Positions 44,847 to 54,998 of a stretch of 64,000 nucleotides of DNA are shown piece after piece. Below the pieces are notes generated by a model. It did not search any database. It was not told where the DNA came from and saw nothing but the letters and a program-made list of their open reading frames with translations. Position numbers and translations under genes: made by a program. The DNA comes from Mesorhizobium sp. PAMC28654 (lineage in GTDB: Bacteria > Pseudomonadota > Alphaproteobacteria > Rhizobiales > Rhizobiaceae), in contig NZ_CP085135.1 in assembly GCF_020616515.1 (NCBI RefSeq), positions 1,302,001 to 1,366,000 of the forward strand, read 5' to 3'. Position 1 is the first letter of the stretch; every line of letters starts with the position of its first letter.

Positions 44847-45086
44847 ATGGCGAAGCTGACTTACAAGATCGTCGAGCATGATGGCGGCTGGGCTTACAAG
44901 GTCGGCTCGACGTTTTCGGAAACTTTTCCCAGCCATCAGGACGCCTTGCGTGCCGCCGAAATCGCTTCGGCCGAACAGCAGGTTGCAGGCGCGACAGACG
45001 GCATCCAGTACGAGGATGCCGAGGGGAAATGGCACGACGAGTTGGCTGACGGCCGGGACCGGCCGCAGACCGAAGTTTCAGATTGA
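44847..45086 (+). CDS. DUF2188-like small protein
   Basis: A 79-residue protein with YKIVEHDGGWAYKVGSTFSETFPSHQDALRAAEIAS, the typical DUF2188 pattern (strand, DGGWA turn, helix with AL..A). The acidic tail EGKWHDELADGRDRPQTEVSD is variable. GGAGGA is about five bases before the ATG. Function unknown; probably cotranscribed with the DUF982 gene. Confidence 0.75.
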   Translation: MAKLTYKIVEHDGGWAYKVGSTFSETFPSHQDALRAAEIASAEQQVAGATDGIQYEDAEGKWHDELADGRDRPQTEVSD

Positions 45087-45170
45087 TCTGATCGCAGCCC
45101 CGCTCATTTAGGCCACGAGCCGACCGTAAGGATCTACGACGCTCGAGGCGGCATGGGGTAAACCCGGCAG

Positions 45171-46184
45171 TCAGCCCGATGGTTCAGTGAAATTGTCCTG
45201 AGGGAGTGGTGATCTCCGGTCCGCGAACGCCCGGTCGGCGATGCGTTTTACGAAGGCGATGATCCGTTCCGGCTCGATGAACTGGGGCATATGGCCCAGA
45301 CCGTTGATGCTTTCAAAATCGAGTTCCTTGATCTTCTCTATCATCGGCCGGCCATGCACGCCGATGCCAAGCACACGATCCGACGTCCCGAAGAGGATGC
45401 CAGCCGGCATCGTGATTTCCCCGTAGCGCTGCTCGACGTGGCCAAGATCATGCTCGATCGCCACCAGATCGGTCGAGGTTGCGTAGAAGTGACTTGGCCG
45501 CAACCCCAGCCATCCTCCGCCAGCTGTCCCATAGTCGGCCGGTGGCGATTGCGGCGAGAAGACAAGGTCGAGCGTGGGCCCTGCATATTTCAGGCTCATC
45601 GGTATCGCGATCGTGTTGGCCAGGATCGCGCGCAGCAGCGTTGAGGGAATATAGATCGCCTTGAACAGCCCGCGTATCCTGCGTTCCATATGCGTCAGCG
45701 GCGCCAGCAGGGCGATACCGGAAATCGCTTCAGGGTGCTCCACGGCGAGCGTCAGTGCAATGGCGCCGCCCAGCGAATGGCCGACCACCAGCGGCTTCTC
45801 CAATCCCAACGTTTCGATGAAACGTCGGACCACTTCCGCCTGTTCGGGCAATCGTCCCGTGGTGCCAGGAGCCCGCACCGAATAACCCGACCCTGGGCGA
45901 TCAAGCGCGATCAACCGATAGCCCGAGCCAAAGCGCCCGAACAATGGATGGAGGAAATGATGGAGCTGGGCGCCAAGACCGTGCAGGAAGAGGATAGGCA
46001 ACCCTTCGCCCGTATCGACGTAATGAATGCGGTTGCCGTCTATCTCGACGAATTGTCCGACCGGCGGCACCTGTCTCTCGGCATCGGCTGCAATTCGCCG
46101 CGTCGCCAGGACCATGTAGCCAGTCGCCACAAATGCCACGACAATCAGCCCGCCGACCAGCCACAACAGAATCGATACGAGCAT
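45171..46184 (-). CDS. Membrane-anchored alpha/beta hydrolase
   Basis: A 337-residue protein with one N-terminal transmembrane helix (ILLWLVGGLIVVAFVATGYMVL) and a hydrolase domain outside or inside the membrane. Oxyanion loop LFLHGLGAQLHHF, nucleophile in VVGHSLGGAIALT (Ser about 137), acid near FGTSDRVLG and His in GLGHMPQF. The substrate is unknown; the cap region around IPSTLLRAILANT suggests a hydrophobic one. Confidence 0.87.
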   Translation of the reverse strand: MLVSILLWLVGGLIVVAFVATGYMVLATRRIAADAERQVPPVGQFVEIDGNRIHYVDTGEGLPILFLHGLGAQLHHFLHPLFGRFGSGYRLIALDRPGSGYSVRAPGTTGRLPEQAEVVRRFIETLGLEKPLVVGHSLGGAIALTLAVEHPEAISGIALLAPLTHMERRIRGLFKAIYIPSTLLRAILANTIAIPMSLKYAGPTLDLVFSPQSPPADYGTAGGGWLGLRPSHFYATSTDLVAIEHDLGHVEQRYGEITMPAGILFGTSDRVLGIGVHGRPMIEKIKELDFESINGLGHMPQFIEPERIIAFVKRIADRAFADRRSPLPQDNFTEPSG

Positions 46185-46244
46185 TCTTCACCTGGACCAG
46201 AGCCGGCCTACCTTACCCGCCCCCGGTTTTGCCGCAAGCAGCAC

Positions 46245-46271
46245 AAAAAAGGGCGGCCCGAAGGACCGCCC
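46245..46271 (-). terminator. Rho-independent terminator of wrbA
   Basis: On the minus strand GGGCGGTCC-TTCG-GGCCGCCC followed by TTTTTT. It lies between wrbA and the hydrolase downstream. Confidence 0.9.
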
Positions 46272-46341
46272 GTCGATTGTTCGATTTCTCACGCCGTTGA
46301 CGCCGAACAGTCGAAAGACCGCGGCACCATGGCGAGAAAAA

Positions 46342-46941
46342 TCAGCCGTGGAGTTTCTTGGTGATTTCGGCGACGCGCTTGCCCTGGAATTTGGCGCCTT
46401 CGAGTTCCTGTGCCGAAGGCTGGCGCGAGCCGTCGCCGTCGCTGGTCGTGGTCATGCCGTAGGGCGCTCCGCCACGCACGACATCGTTGCCCATCTGGGC
46501 CTGGTAGGCATAGGACAGCGGCACGATGATCATGCCGTGATGCTGGAGCAATGCCTGCGTGGTGATCAGGGTGAGTTCGGCGCCGCCGTGCTGGGTGGCG
46601 GTCGACGACATCACCGAACCGATCTTGTTGACCAGCGCACCCTTGGCCCACAACGGCCCGGTCTGGTCGAAGAAGTTCTTCAGCTGCGCGCACATCATGC
46701 CGTAACGCGTCGAGGCGCCGACGATGATCGCATCATAGTCGGCGAGTTCAAGCGGATCGGCGATCGCCGCTTCCTGGTCGAGCTTGTAGTATGCAGCCTT
46801 GGCGACCGCCTCGGGCACCAGCTCGGCAACACGCTTGATCGTCACCTCGGCACCTGCCTCGCGCGCACCTTCGGCGGCCGCCTTTGACATCTGCTCCATG
46901 TGGCCCCAGCTCGAATAGTAGAGAACAAGTACCTTCGCCAT
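46342..46941 (-). CDS. wrbA: NAD(P)H:quinone oxidoreductase, type IV
   Basis: A 199-residue FMN flavodoxin-like quinone reductase that makes two-electron reductions and limits redox cycling. It begins [17 protein letters not shown] (FMN phosphate loop), then [24 protein letters not shown] and the [13 protein letters not shown] loop typical of WrbA. AGGAG precedes two close ATGs; the one at 46941 gives proper spacing. Followed by a strong terminator. Confidence 0.95.
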   Translation of the reverse strand: MAKVLVLYYSSWGHMEQMSKAAAEGAREAGAEVTIKRVAELVPEAVAKAAYYKLDQEAAIADPLELADYDAIIVGASTRYGMMCAQLKNFFDQTGPLWAKGALVNKIGSVMSSTATQHGGAELTLITTQALLQHHGMIIVPLSYAYQAQMGNDVVRGGAPYGMTTTSDGDGSRQPSAQELEGAKFQGKRVAEITKKLHG

Positions 46942-47123
46942 TTTCATCTCCTTGATGCACCGGCCAACAGAGGCTGAAGTCGCCCCGACAGGGAAAGCTA
47001 CCTAAGGGCCTCGGCGTTCATTGGATATCTCGCATATCGGCACAGATTGTTCACAGTTCGGGCGGCATTGCCGTCGCCCGCCCATCGCGCTATCTGGAAG
47101 CGACCCGTTTGCCGGAGCCTTCC

Positions 47124-47867
47124 ATGCCTGAAATCGTCACCGCCGCCATGCTCGTCATCGGCGACGAGATTCTGTCCGGACGCACCACGGACAAGAATAT
47201 CGGCCATCTGGCTGATATCATGACGGCGATCGGCATCGACCTGAAGGAAGTGCGCATCGTTCCTGACGAGGAAGACGAGATCGTCGCAGCGGTGAACGCC
47301 GTGCGCGCGCGCTATACCTATGTGTTCACCACCGGCGGTATCGGCCCCACGCATGACGACATCACGGCGGACTCGATTTCCAAGGCCTTTGGCGTGCCTT
47401 GCGAATACAATGCCGAGGCCTATGCGATGCTGGAAGCGAGCTACGCCGCGCGCAGCATCGAATACACGGACGCGCGCAAGCGCATGTCGCGGATGCCGCG
47501 CGGCGCCGACCTTATCGTCAATCCGGTGTCCACCGCGCCGGGCTTCCGCATAGGCAACGTCCACATCATGGCCGGCGTGCCGTCAATCTTCCAGGCCATG
47601 CTCGACAATGTGGTGCCGACGCTGAAGGCCGGCACCAAGATGCTGTCGGCCACTGTCCCCTGCCCATTCGGCGAGGGATTGATCGGCGGACCTCTGGCCG
47701 AGATCCAGAAGGCGCATCCGGACACGATCATCGGTTCCTATCCCAAATATGGCGACGGCAAATTCTGGACGGAACTCGTCGTGCGCGCCCGCAGCCAGGA
47801 GGCACTGGATGCCGCCCGGAAAGACGTTGAGGCGATGGTCGCGGGCTTTGCCAACGCCACGAGCTGA
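47124..47867 (+). CDS. Competence/damage-inducible protein A-type, molybdopterin-binding domain
   Basis: A 247-residue protein consisting of the CinA N-terminal/MoaB-MogA-like domain only: AAMLVIGDEILSGRTTDKN, FTTGGIGPTHDDITADSISKAFG (the GGxGxxxxD motif) and MAGVPSIFQAMLDNV. It lacks the C-terminal NMN-deamidase domain of full CinA. Short alphaproteobacterial members of this type are common; the reaction is not proven. GGAG precedes the ATG at 47124. Confidence 0.85.
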   Translation: MPEIVTAAMLVIGDEILSGRTTDKNIGHLADIMTAIGIDLKEVRIVPDEEDEIVAAVNAVRARYTYVFTTGGIGPTHDDITADSISKAFGVPCEYNAEAYAMLEASYAARSIEYTDARKRMSRMPRGADLIVNPVSTAPGFRIGNVHIMAGVPSIFQAMLDNVVPTLKAGTKMLSATVPCPFGEGLIGGPLAEIQKAHPDTIIGSYPKYGDGKFWTELVVRARSQEALDAARKDVEAMVAGFANATS

Positions 47868-47947
47868 TCAATCCAGTCCGGAACCAAGCACGGTGATATA
47901 ACGTTTCCGTCGCACGAGTTCGATCGCTCGTAAAATGAGGGATTACC

Positions 47948-48780
47948 ATGCGATTCAAGACCATCGTCGCCATATTGCAGAACGAGCAGGACGCCGAGCG
48001 GGTGCTCGACTGTGCCATTCCGCTCGCCACCAGATTCGAGAGCCATCTCATCGGCATCCACGCCGAAGCGCTTCCAGTGCCCTATACCTCGGCCACCGGC
48101 TTTCCGGACACCGAGTTCCTGCAGGTTTCCGCCGACATGAGCCGGGAGCGAGCCGACCGGTTGCAGGCGGTTTTCCTCAAGCACATCGAGGACTCCGGCC
48201 TGTCCTTCGAATGGCGCAGTCTTGAGAGCTTTTCCGGTGACAGCGCGTTGACCGGCATTTCCAGCGTGCGCACCGCGGACCTGATCATCGCCGCGCAGCG
48301 TGAATCCGGCGGCGATCCGAGCGCTGATGTCGACACGCTGGTCTACGACGCCGGCCGTCCGGTGCTGGTCGTGCCGCATTCAGGCCCGCTGGTCACAACC
48401 TTCAAGCACGTGCTGCTCGCCTGGAACGGCAGCAAGGAAGCCGCGCGCGCCGCCTTTGACGCCCTGCCCTTCATCATCGAGGCCGAGAACGGATATCGTG
48501 GTCATAGATCCGCCGGACACACTCGACGAAAGCCCGGAGGCCGCAGGTGCTGAAATTGCCGCGGCCCTGTCCAGGCACGGCGCCACGGTCAGCGTCTCGG
48601 TTCTGAATTCGGGCGGCATTTCGGTCGACGACGTCATCCCAGACCAGGGTCGCCGAGACAGGAGCCGACCTGCTGGTGCTCGGCGCCTACAGCCACTCCT
48701 GGCTGCGCCAGCTTCTTTTTGGCGGCGTGACACGCACCGTGTTGCGCACCGTGCCGATCGCGGCTTTCCTGTCGCGCTAA
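47948..48780 (+). pseudogene. Universal stress protein (two UspA domains), twice frameshifted
   Basis: Frame one gives the first UspA half: FKTIVAILQNEQDAERVLDCAIPLA and the second half's start [21 protein letters not shown]. After an extra G near 48491-48492 a second frame reads [20 protein letters not shown] and [18 protein letters not shown]. After another extra G in 48647-48649 a third frame reads [20 protein letters not shown] and [17 protein letters not shown], ending at 48780. Removing the two G bases yields a normal roughly 277-residue tandem Usp protein. As written, only the first 201 residues would be made. Confidence 0.88.
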
Positions 48781-48896
48781 GTCCACAACGATCGCCGACA
48801 ACCGCCCTTGCCAAAGCCAAGGCTTTCCAGTTAATTCCGCGCGCATTCCCTTGTGATCTTGCGCGCGGTCATCGCGCGCCGTGGAGTGCGCGAAAA

Positions 48897-49397
48897 ATGT
48901 CCCTTCCCGAAAAAGCCTTCCCGGTCTCCTGGGACCAGTTTCACCGGGACGCCCGCGCCCTCGCTTGGCGGCTTGCGGGCAACAACAAGGGGCAATGGAA
49001 GGCGATCGTCTGCATTACCCGTGGCGGCCTCGTTCCCGCCGCCATCATCTCGCGCGAACTTGGTATCAGGATTATCGAGTCGGTCTGCGTCGCCTCCTAT
49101 CATGACTACGCCAACCAGGGGCAGTTGCAGGTGCTGAAGGATGTCACGCCATCGCTGCTCGTCGATGAAGGCGCCGGCGTCCTGATCATCGACGACCTCA
49201 CCGACACCGGCAAGACCGCCGGAATCGTGCGCGCGATGATGCCCAAGGCGCATTTCGCCACCGTTTACGCCAAGCCCAAGGGCCGACCGCTGGTTGACAC
49301 CTTTGTTACGGAGGTCAGCCAGGACACCTGGATCTACTTCCCGTGGGACATGGGCTTCACCTACCAGAAACCGATCGCGGACGACCACGCCGGCTGA
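48897..49397 (+). CDS. gpt: Xanthine phosphoribosyltransferase
   Basis: Purine salvage: converts xanthine (and guanine) with PRPP to the nucleotide. The 166-residue length fits Gpt. The PRPP motif is [13 protein letters not shown] (about 99-111), preceded by [15 protein letters not shown] and followed by [15 protein letters not shown], with [10 protein letters not shown] near the C-terminus. GGAG lies about ten bases before the ATG. Confidence 0.93.
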   Translation: MSLPEKAFPVSWDQFHRDARALAWRLAGNNKGQWKAIVCITRGGLVPAAIISRELGIRIIESVCVASYHDYANQGQLQVLKDVTPSLLVDEGAGVLIIDDLTDTGKTAGIVRAMMPKAHFATVYAKPKGRPLVDTFVTEVSQDTWIYFPWDMGFTYQKPIADDHAG

Positions 49398-49605
49398 GTC
49401 GCGACAAGCCCGTTCCCAATCGGCAGCCCTAAAAGGGTATCGTTTACTTCGGAAAGGCGCCCGGAGAGCACAATATCGTGTGAATTCGTCATCGATTGGC
49501 GGAATTCGACCCGCCGACATAACGTTTTTACTTTTATTGCTGATAATTAGCCGTAAGATTCATGAGACGGCAAACGATTCCCGGGGGCTGGGGCTAGCTT
49601 CTCCG

Positions 49606-50094
49606 ATGTTGACGAGGCCAACGACACACAACCATCTGGCTGAAAGGGTTCGGCGCCTTTTCGGCACGGCGCCTTGCCGCCTGCAGGTTGCCGCCCTGCC
49701 TTGGCGCGATACCGGGCACGGTGTGGAGATCATGCTGATCACGAGCCGCGACACCGGACGCTGGGTGATACCCAAGGGCTGGCCGGAGGCAAAGGAACCG
49801 CTTTGCAAGGCGGCCGCGCGGGAAGCCGGCGAGGAAGCCGGGTTGCGCGGGACAATCTCCCATATCGAGGCCGGCCGCTATTTCTACGCAAAGGTGCTTG
49901 CCTCCGGAGAAGAAGTGCCTTGCGAGGTTTTGGTGTTTCCGATGCAGGTCGACAAGATCGCCGACCAATGGAAGGAAAAGCGAGCCCGCACGCGCAAATG
50001 GGTAAGCTCAACGGAAGCTGTTCGCATGGTCAATGAGCCTGACCTTTGTCAGATCATCGCCTATTTCTGTGCCGACCCGCGCAAATTCAGCTGA
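49606..50094 (+). CDS. NUDIX hydrolase
   Basis: A 162-residue Nudix enzyme with box GWPEAKEPLCKAAAREAGEE plus AGL, matching G-x5-E-x7-R-E-x2-E-E-x-G. The WVIPKG strand and the QVAALPW beginning resemble diphosphoinositol-polyphosphate/Ap4A-type hydrolases, so the substrate may be a dinucleotide or inositol pyrophosphate. The ATG at 49606 lacks a strong ribosome site; the frame is open further upstream. Confidence 0.85.
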   Translation: MLTRPTTHNHLAERVRRLFGTAPCRLQVAALPWRDTGHGVEIMLITSRDTGRWVIPKGWPEAKEPLCKAAAREAGEEAGLRGTISHIEAGRYFYAKVLASGEEVPCEVLVFPMQVDKIADQWKEKRARTRKWVSSTEAVRMVNEPDLCQIIAYFCADPRKFS

Positions 50095-50227
50095 CGCCAG
50101 CCATCCAGGCGGGAATTTGAACGTTTGTTCAACAAGACTAGCTGTCGAAGACGTGCATTGCCGCGCATCGCGGCGAGTGATTTGGTATTGAAACAAGAAA
50201 CGATTCGGCTCTCCTGGCGTTTCATCA

Positions 50228-50539
50228 ATGACGAACCCTGCAAACCCGGCTGACAAGGATTCCGCCCAGAATCGGCGCGAGCATCGCCAACGCGTGCTCA
50301 AGGGCGGGACGATCATCACCGGGATTCAAAACTCCGAAGTCAGTTGCACCTTGCGCAATCAGCATGAGGGCGGCGCTGAATTGAAGATTCCGCTCGAAGC
50401 CCGGGTCCCGGACCGCTTCCTGCTCTATGTGTCGGTGGATGGCGTTGCCTATCGGTGCGACGTACGCTGGCGGCGCAATGACCGGATCGGCGTTCAGTTC
50501 ACCGGTACGGAGCCGAAACCGAAGCTCCACTACGGCTGA
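50228..50539 (+). CDS. PilZ domain protein
   Basis: A 103-residue single PilZ domain: NRREHRQRVLKGG supplies the R-x3-R motif and LRNQHEGGAELKI the second motif in a variant form (N-x-H-E-G-G for D/N-x-S-x2-G). The C-terminal strand is RCDVRWRRNDRIGVQF. It probably binds cyclic di-GMP, less certainly because of the altered second motif. Confidence 0.82.
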   Translation: MTNPANPADKDSAQNRREHRQRVLKGGTIITGIQNSEVSCTLRNQHEGGAELKIPLEARVPDRFLLYVSVDGVAYRCDVRWRRNDRIGVQFTGTEPKPKLHYG

Positions 50540-50666
50540 TAATCCCGACAGCGAATTGCGCCCCCAGGGAGGCCATCGGTTGGATCATGTTGCAAATGGG
50601 CCCCAGGGACCCGGTCGCGACGGCGGCGAACTGGAAATAGGTACCGCGGCTTCGATTCTATCCCCG

Positions 50667-50675
50667 TTATCCACA
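50667..50675 (+). promoter_or_regulatory. Perfect DnaA box
   Basis: TTATCCACA, the consensus high-affinity DnaA site, about 530 bases before nrdJ. Only one copy was seen, so this is not an origin; DnaA control of ribonucleotide reductase is known in Escherichia coli nrdAB, making a regulatory role conceivable. It overlaps the 10-base palindrome CACATATGTG (50672-50681). Confidence 0.45.
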
Positions 50676-50930
50676 TATGTGACACACAAGATGTTGGGGT
50701 CACAAAAGCTACGCAAACGAATCCTTGACGGCGCAAAACGAGTCGCCTTTTATAGGCCATGCGCTCCTGTTGAGAGTGCGACCGGAAAGTTCTGAGCCCG
50801 GTCTTTTTCCCGGATTATGTGCGTTTTTGCTCGCATTTCTGCCTGTTTACGAGGCCGGCGGAAGCGTTGGGTTTGTGGGGTCGAGGGCGTCGAAAGGGAG
50901 AATTGTCGGACTGGAATAAATTGTCTGTTA

Positions 50931-50975
50931 ATACTATATTTAGTGTTTGCAGGCAGGTTCGACGCTAGATAGTGT
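50931..50975. promoter_or_regulatory. Paired NrdR-box candidates
   Basis: Box one ATACTATATTTAGTGT (50931-50946) fits the NrdR consensus acaCwAtATaTwGtgt with few mismatches. Box two (50960-50975, CGACGCTAGATAGTGT) matches mainly in its right half. Paired NrdR boxes upstream of ribonucleotide reductase genes are the known regulatory arrangement, so NrdR repression in response to ATP/dATP is likely. Confidence 0.6.
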
Positions 50976-51177
50976 GAATTTCCCTCCAGTGAGGGACTCG
51001 GAAAAAATCAGTTTTGAGGGACCCGCGGGGTTCATCGGCGAGTTGGACAGGCGCTTCGCAAGGAGTTTGACCAGCAGGGCCAGTGGAGAACCGCGAAAGG
51101 AGAGCCGGCCGTTTTCGGACGCCGGCAGGCGGCGGACATGCGCGTTTCGCTTTGGGGGCAGAAATCCTCTCGGGAAA

Positions 51178-51193
51178 GCGCTATATATAGACA
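51178..51193. promoter_or_regulatory. Third NrdR-type core / -10-like element before nrdJ
   Basis: GCGCTATATATAGACA contains CTATATATAG, an exact match to the NrdR core, only about 15 bases before the nrdJ ATG. It could equally be a TATATA promoter -10 element. Both readings are possible. Confidence 0.4.
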
Positions 51194-51208
51194 AAAGGGA
51201 CCGGACCA

Positions 51209-54200
51209 ATGCGCATCGAGCGTCGTTTCACCAAGCCTGGCCAATCTGCCTATGCGGAGATCGAATTCCGCAAGGCGCTTTCCGAGATCAAGAATCCGGA
51301 TGGCTCGGTGGTGTTCCGTCTCGACAACATCGATGTTCCCGCGCAGTTCTCCCAGGTCGCCGCCGACATCCTGGCGCAGAAGTATTTCCGCAAGGCCGGT
51401 GTCCCGGCACGGCTGAAGAAGGTCGAGGAGAACGACGTTCCCTCGTTCCTGTGGCGCTCCGTCGCCGACGAGGCCGAGCTTGCCAAGCTGCCGGAAGCCG
51501 AGCGCTATGGTTCCGAGATCGACGCCCGCCAGGTCTTTGACCGGCTGGCCGGCACCTGGACCTATTGGGGCTGGAAGGGCGGCTACTTCAAGTCGTCGGA
51601 GGATGACGCGCGGGCCTTCCGCGACGAGCTCGCCTATATGCTGGCCACACAGCGCGTCGCGCCGAACTCGCCGCAATGGTTCAACACCGGCCTCCACTGG
51701 GCCTATGGCATCGATGGCCCGAGCCAGGGCCACTATTACGTCGACCCGTTCACCGGCAAGCTGACCAAGTCGAAGTCCTCGTACGAGCATCCGCAGCCGC
51801 ATGCCTGCTTCATCCAGGGCGTGCAGGACGACCTCGTCAACGAGGGCGGCATCATGGACCTTTGGGTGCGTGAAGCGCGCCTGTTCAAATACGGCTCGGG
51901 CACCGGCTCCAACTTCTCGCTGTTGCGCGGCGCAGGCGAAAAGCTGTCCGGCGGCGGCCGCTCATCCGGACTGATGAGCTTCCTCAAGATCGGCGACCGC
52001 GCCGCGGGCGCCATCAAGTCGGGTGGCACGACGCGCCGCGCCGCGAAAATGGTCATTGTCGACGCCGATCACCCCGATATCGAGGAATTCATCGACTGGA
52101 AGGTCAATGAGGAGCAGAAGGTCCTCGCTGGTCACCGGCTCCAAGATCGTCAAGAAGCATCTCGAAGCGATCATGAAGGCCTGCGTCAACTGCGAAGGCC
52201 AGGACGACGACTGCTTCGACCCGTCGATCAACACCGCGCTGAAGCGCGAGATCAAGGCGGCCAAGAAGGACGCGGTGCCGGAGAACTACATCTACCGCGT
52301 CATCCAGTTCGCCAAGCAGGGCTACACCTCGATGTCGTTCAAGACCTACGACACCGACTGGGATTCCGATGCCTACCTGACGGTGTCCGGCCAGAACTCC
52401 AACAATTCGGTGTCGCTGAAGGACAATTTCCTGCGCGCTGTCGAGGACGATGCCGACTGGCACCTCACCGCCCGCAAGGACGGCAAGGTGCTGAAGACGC
52501 TGAAGGCGCGGGATCTTTGGGAAAAGATCGGCTACGCCGCCTGGGCGTCGGCTGACCCGGGCCTGCATTTCAACACGACGATGAACGACTGGCACACCTG
52601 CGCTTCCGCCGGTGCGATCCGGGCCTCCAACCCGTGCTCGGAATACATGTTCCTCGACGACACGGCCTGCAACCTGGCCTCGATCAATCTGCTGCCCTAT
52701 CGCAACGCGGATAGCACCGTCGACATCGCTGCCTACGAGCACACGGTTCGGCTGTGGACCATCGTTCTCGAAATCTCGGTGATGATGGCGCAGTTCCCGT
52801 CGAAGGAGATCGCCAAGCAGTCCTACGAATACCGCACGCTCGGCCTCGGCTACGCCAATATCGGCGGCCTGCTGATGACCTCGGGCATTCCCTATGATTC
52901 CAACGAGGGCCGCGCCATCTGCGCGGCACTCACCGCCATCATGACCGGCGTGGCCTACGCCACCTCGGCCGAGATGGCCGCCGAACTCGGCGCCTTCGCC
53001 GACTACGACCGCAACGCGCAGAACATGCTGCGCGTCATGCGCAACCATCGCCGTGCCGCCTATGGCGAGAAGCAGGGCTATGAGAAGCTCGCGGTCAATC
53101 CGGTGCCGCTGGTTGCCTCCGACCTGAAGCAGCCTGAACTCGCGGCTCATGCCAAGGCGGCCTGGGACCGCGCCATCGAGCTAGGCGAAGAACATGGCTA
53201 CCGCAATGCGCAGGCGACCGTGATCGCGCCGACCGGCACGATTGGTCTGGTCATGGATTGCGACACCACCGGCATCGAGCCCGATTTCGCGCTGGTGAAG
53301 TTCAAGAAGCTGGCCGGCGGTGGTTACTTCAAGATCATCAACCGCGCCGTGCCGGAAGCGCTGCGCTCGCTCGGCTATTCGGAAGCACAGCTCGCCGAGA
53401 TCGAGGCCTATGCGGTCGGCCACGGCAACCTCAACCAGGCGCCCGGCATCAATCCCGGCTCGCTCAAGGCAAAGGGCTTCACCGACGACAAGATCGTGGC
53501 GCTCAATGCGGCATTGAAGTCGGCCTTCGACATCAAGTTCGTCTTCAACCAGTGGACGCTCGGCGCCGACTGGGTGAAGGAGACCTTTGGCTTCACCGAC
53601 GAGCAGCTCAACGACTTCTCGTTCGAGATCCTGCCGGCGATCGGTTTCTCCAGGAAGGACATCGAGGCCGCCAACATCCATGTTTGCGGTGCGATGACGC
53701 TGGAAGGCGCGCCCTTCCTCAAGGCCGAGCATCTGGCGGTGTTCGATTGCGCCAGCCCGTGCGGCAAGATCGGCAAGCGTTCGCTTTCGATCAACAGCCA
53801 CATCATGATGATGGCGGCGGCACAGCCCTTCATCTCCGGCGCCATTTCCAAGACCATCAACATGCCCAACGATGCGACGGTGGAGGACGCCAAGGGCGCC
53901 TACATGCTGTCGTGGAAGCTGGCGCTGAAGGCCAACGCGCTCTATCGCGACGGCTCGAAGCTGTCGCAGCCGCTCAACGCCTCGCTGCTCGCCGATGGCG
54001 AGGAGGACGAGGACGACGTGGTCGAGCAGTTGATCGCGGCACCCGCTGCCGCGCGCGCGGCGCAGATCACCGAGCGGATCGTCGAGCGCATCATCGAGCG
54101 CGTGTCGCGCGAGCAAGAAAAGCTGCCCGGCCGCCGCAAGGGCTACACGCAGAAGGCCAAGATCGGTGGCAACACCATCTTCCTGCGCACCGGCGAATAT

Positions 54201-54998
54201 GATGACGGCCGTCTCGGCGAAATCTTCATCGACATGAACAAGGAGGGTGCCACGCTCCGTGGCCTTCTCAACAACTTCGCCATCGCCATTTCGCTCGGCC
54301 TGCAATATGGCGTGCCGCTCGACGAATATGTGCACGCCTTCACCTTCACCAAGTTCGAGCCGGCCGGCATGGTGCAGGGCAACGACGCCATCAAGAGCGC
54401 GACGTCGATCCTCGACTACGTGTTCCGCGAACTGGCCATCTCCTATCTCGGCCGCAACGACCTTGCCCATGTCGACCAGTCGGACTTTTCCAACACAACA
54501 CTTGGCCGCGGCATCAGCGAAGGCAAGACCGACGCCGTCTCCAAGGGCCTGACCCGTGGCGCCTCACCGGTGAAGCTGGTGTCGCGAGTAAGCGGCAATG
54601 ATCCGAAGGGCTTTGCTGGCGGAGCCGGCGCCCCTGCCCGCTCGGCTCCGACTGCCTTTTCGGGTTCCAACGTGCTGGCGCTGAAACCAGCCAGCGACGA
54701 AGCCGTGGCCTACAAGCGCGACTATGAGGAACGGGCAAAGGAACTGGCCGAGGATATCGCCTTCGAGGAAGCGGCGGGTTCTGCTTCCGTGGCTTCGGAC
54801 GCCACGGCGGCGCTGTTCACCGACGCGGCCGCCAACGAAGCCGCCGAGGCCAAGAAACTCGCCAACGACCGCCGCGCCAGATCACTGCTCCAGGGCTACA
54901 CCGGCAATTCCTGCTCCGAGTGCCAGAACTTCACCATGGTGCGGAACGGGACTTGCGAGAAGTGCGATACGTGCGGCGCCACGAGCGGGTGCAGCTGA
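51209..54998 (+). pseudogene. nrdJ: Vitamin B12-dependent (class II) ribonucleotide reductase, frameshifted
   Basis: Makes deoxyribonucleotides using adenosylcobalamin. Frame one (51209 to about 52123) covers the N-terminal part, with VAPNSPQWFNTGLHW and EARLFKYGSGTGSNFSLLRG. From 52122 another frame continues [20 protein letters not shown] through [20 protein letters not shown] (active-site NPCSE), [13 protein letters not shown] and the C-terminal zinc-like CSECQNF and [14 protein letters not shown]. Together they give about 1,262 residues, the full family length. Restoring two bases (GC) after GTC at 52121-52123 would recreate KVASLVTG. Since the enzyme is normally essential, sequence error is likely. 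Confidence 0.9.

Larger units (their letters stand above)
50540..51208. other. Long intergenic region upstream of nrdJ
   Basis: About 670 bases without a convincing gene. It contains a perfect DnaA box TTATCCACA (50667-50675) overlapping the palindrome CACATATGTG, two NrdR-like boxes near 50931-50975 and a third core close to the nrdJ start. A 64-residue frame at 50725 lacks family resemblance. No cobalamin riboswitch conserved core was found by eye, although nrdJ encodes a B12 enzyme. Confidence 0.5.

Noticed and set aside
50725..50919. 64-residue frame upstream of nrdJ
   Set aside because: No ribosome site of note, no family, and it ends just before probable regulatory boxes.
50540..51208. 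Cobalamin riboswitch before the B12-dependent RNR
   Set aside because: The conserved B12-box and kissing-loop sequences were not found by eye; only a loose match near 51080.
53181..54470. 429-residue minus-strand frame inside nrdJ
   Set aside because: Antisense to nrdJ, no domain, no ribosome site.
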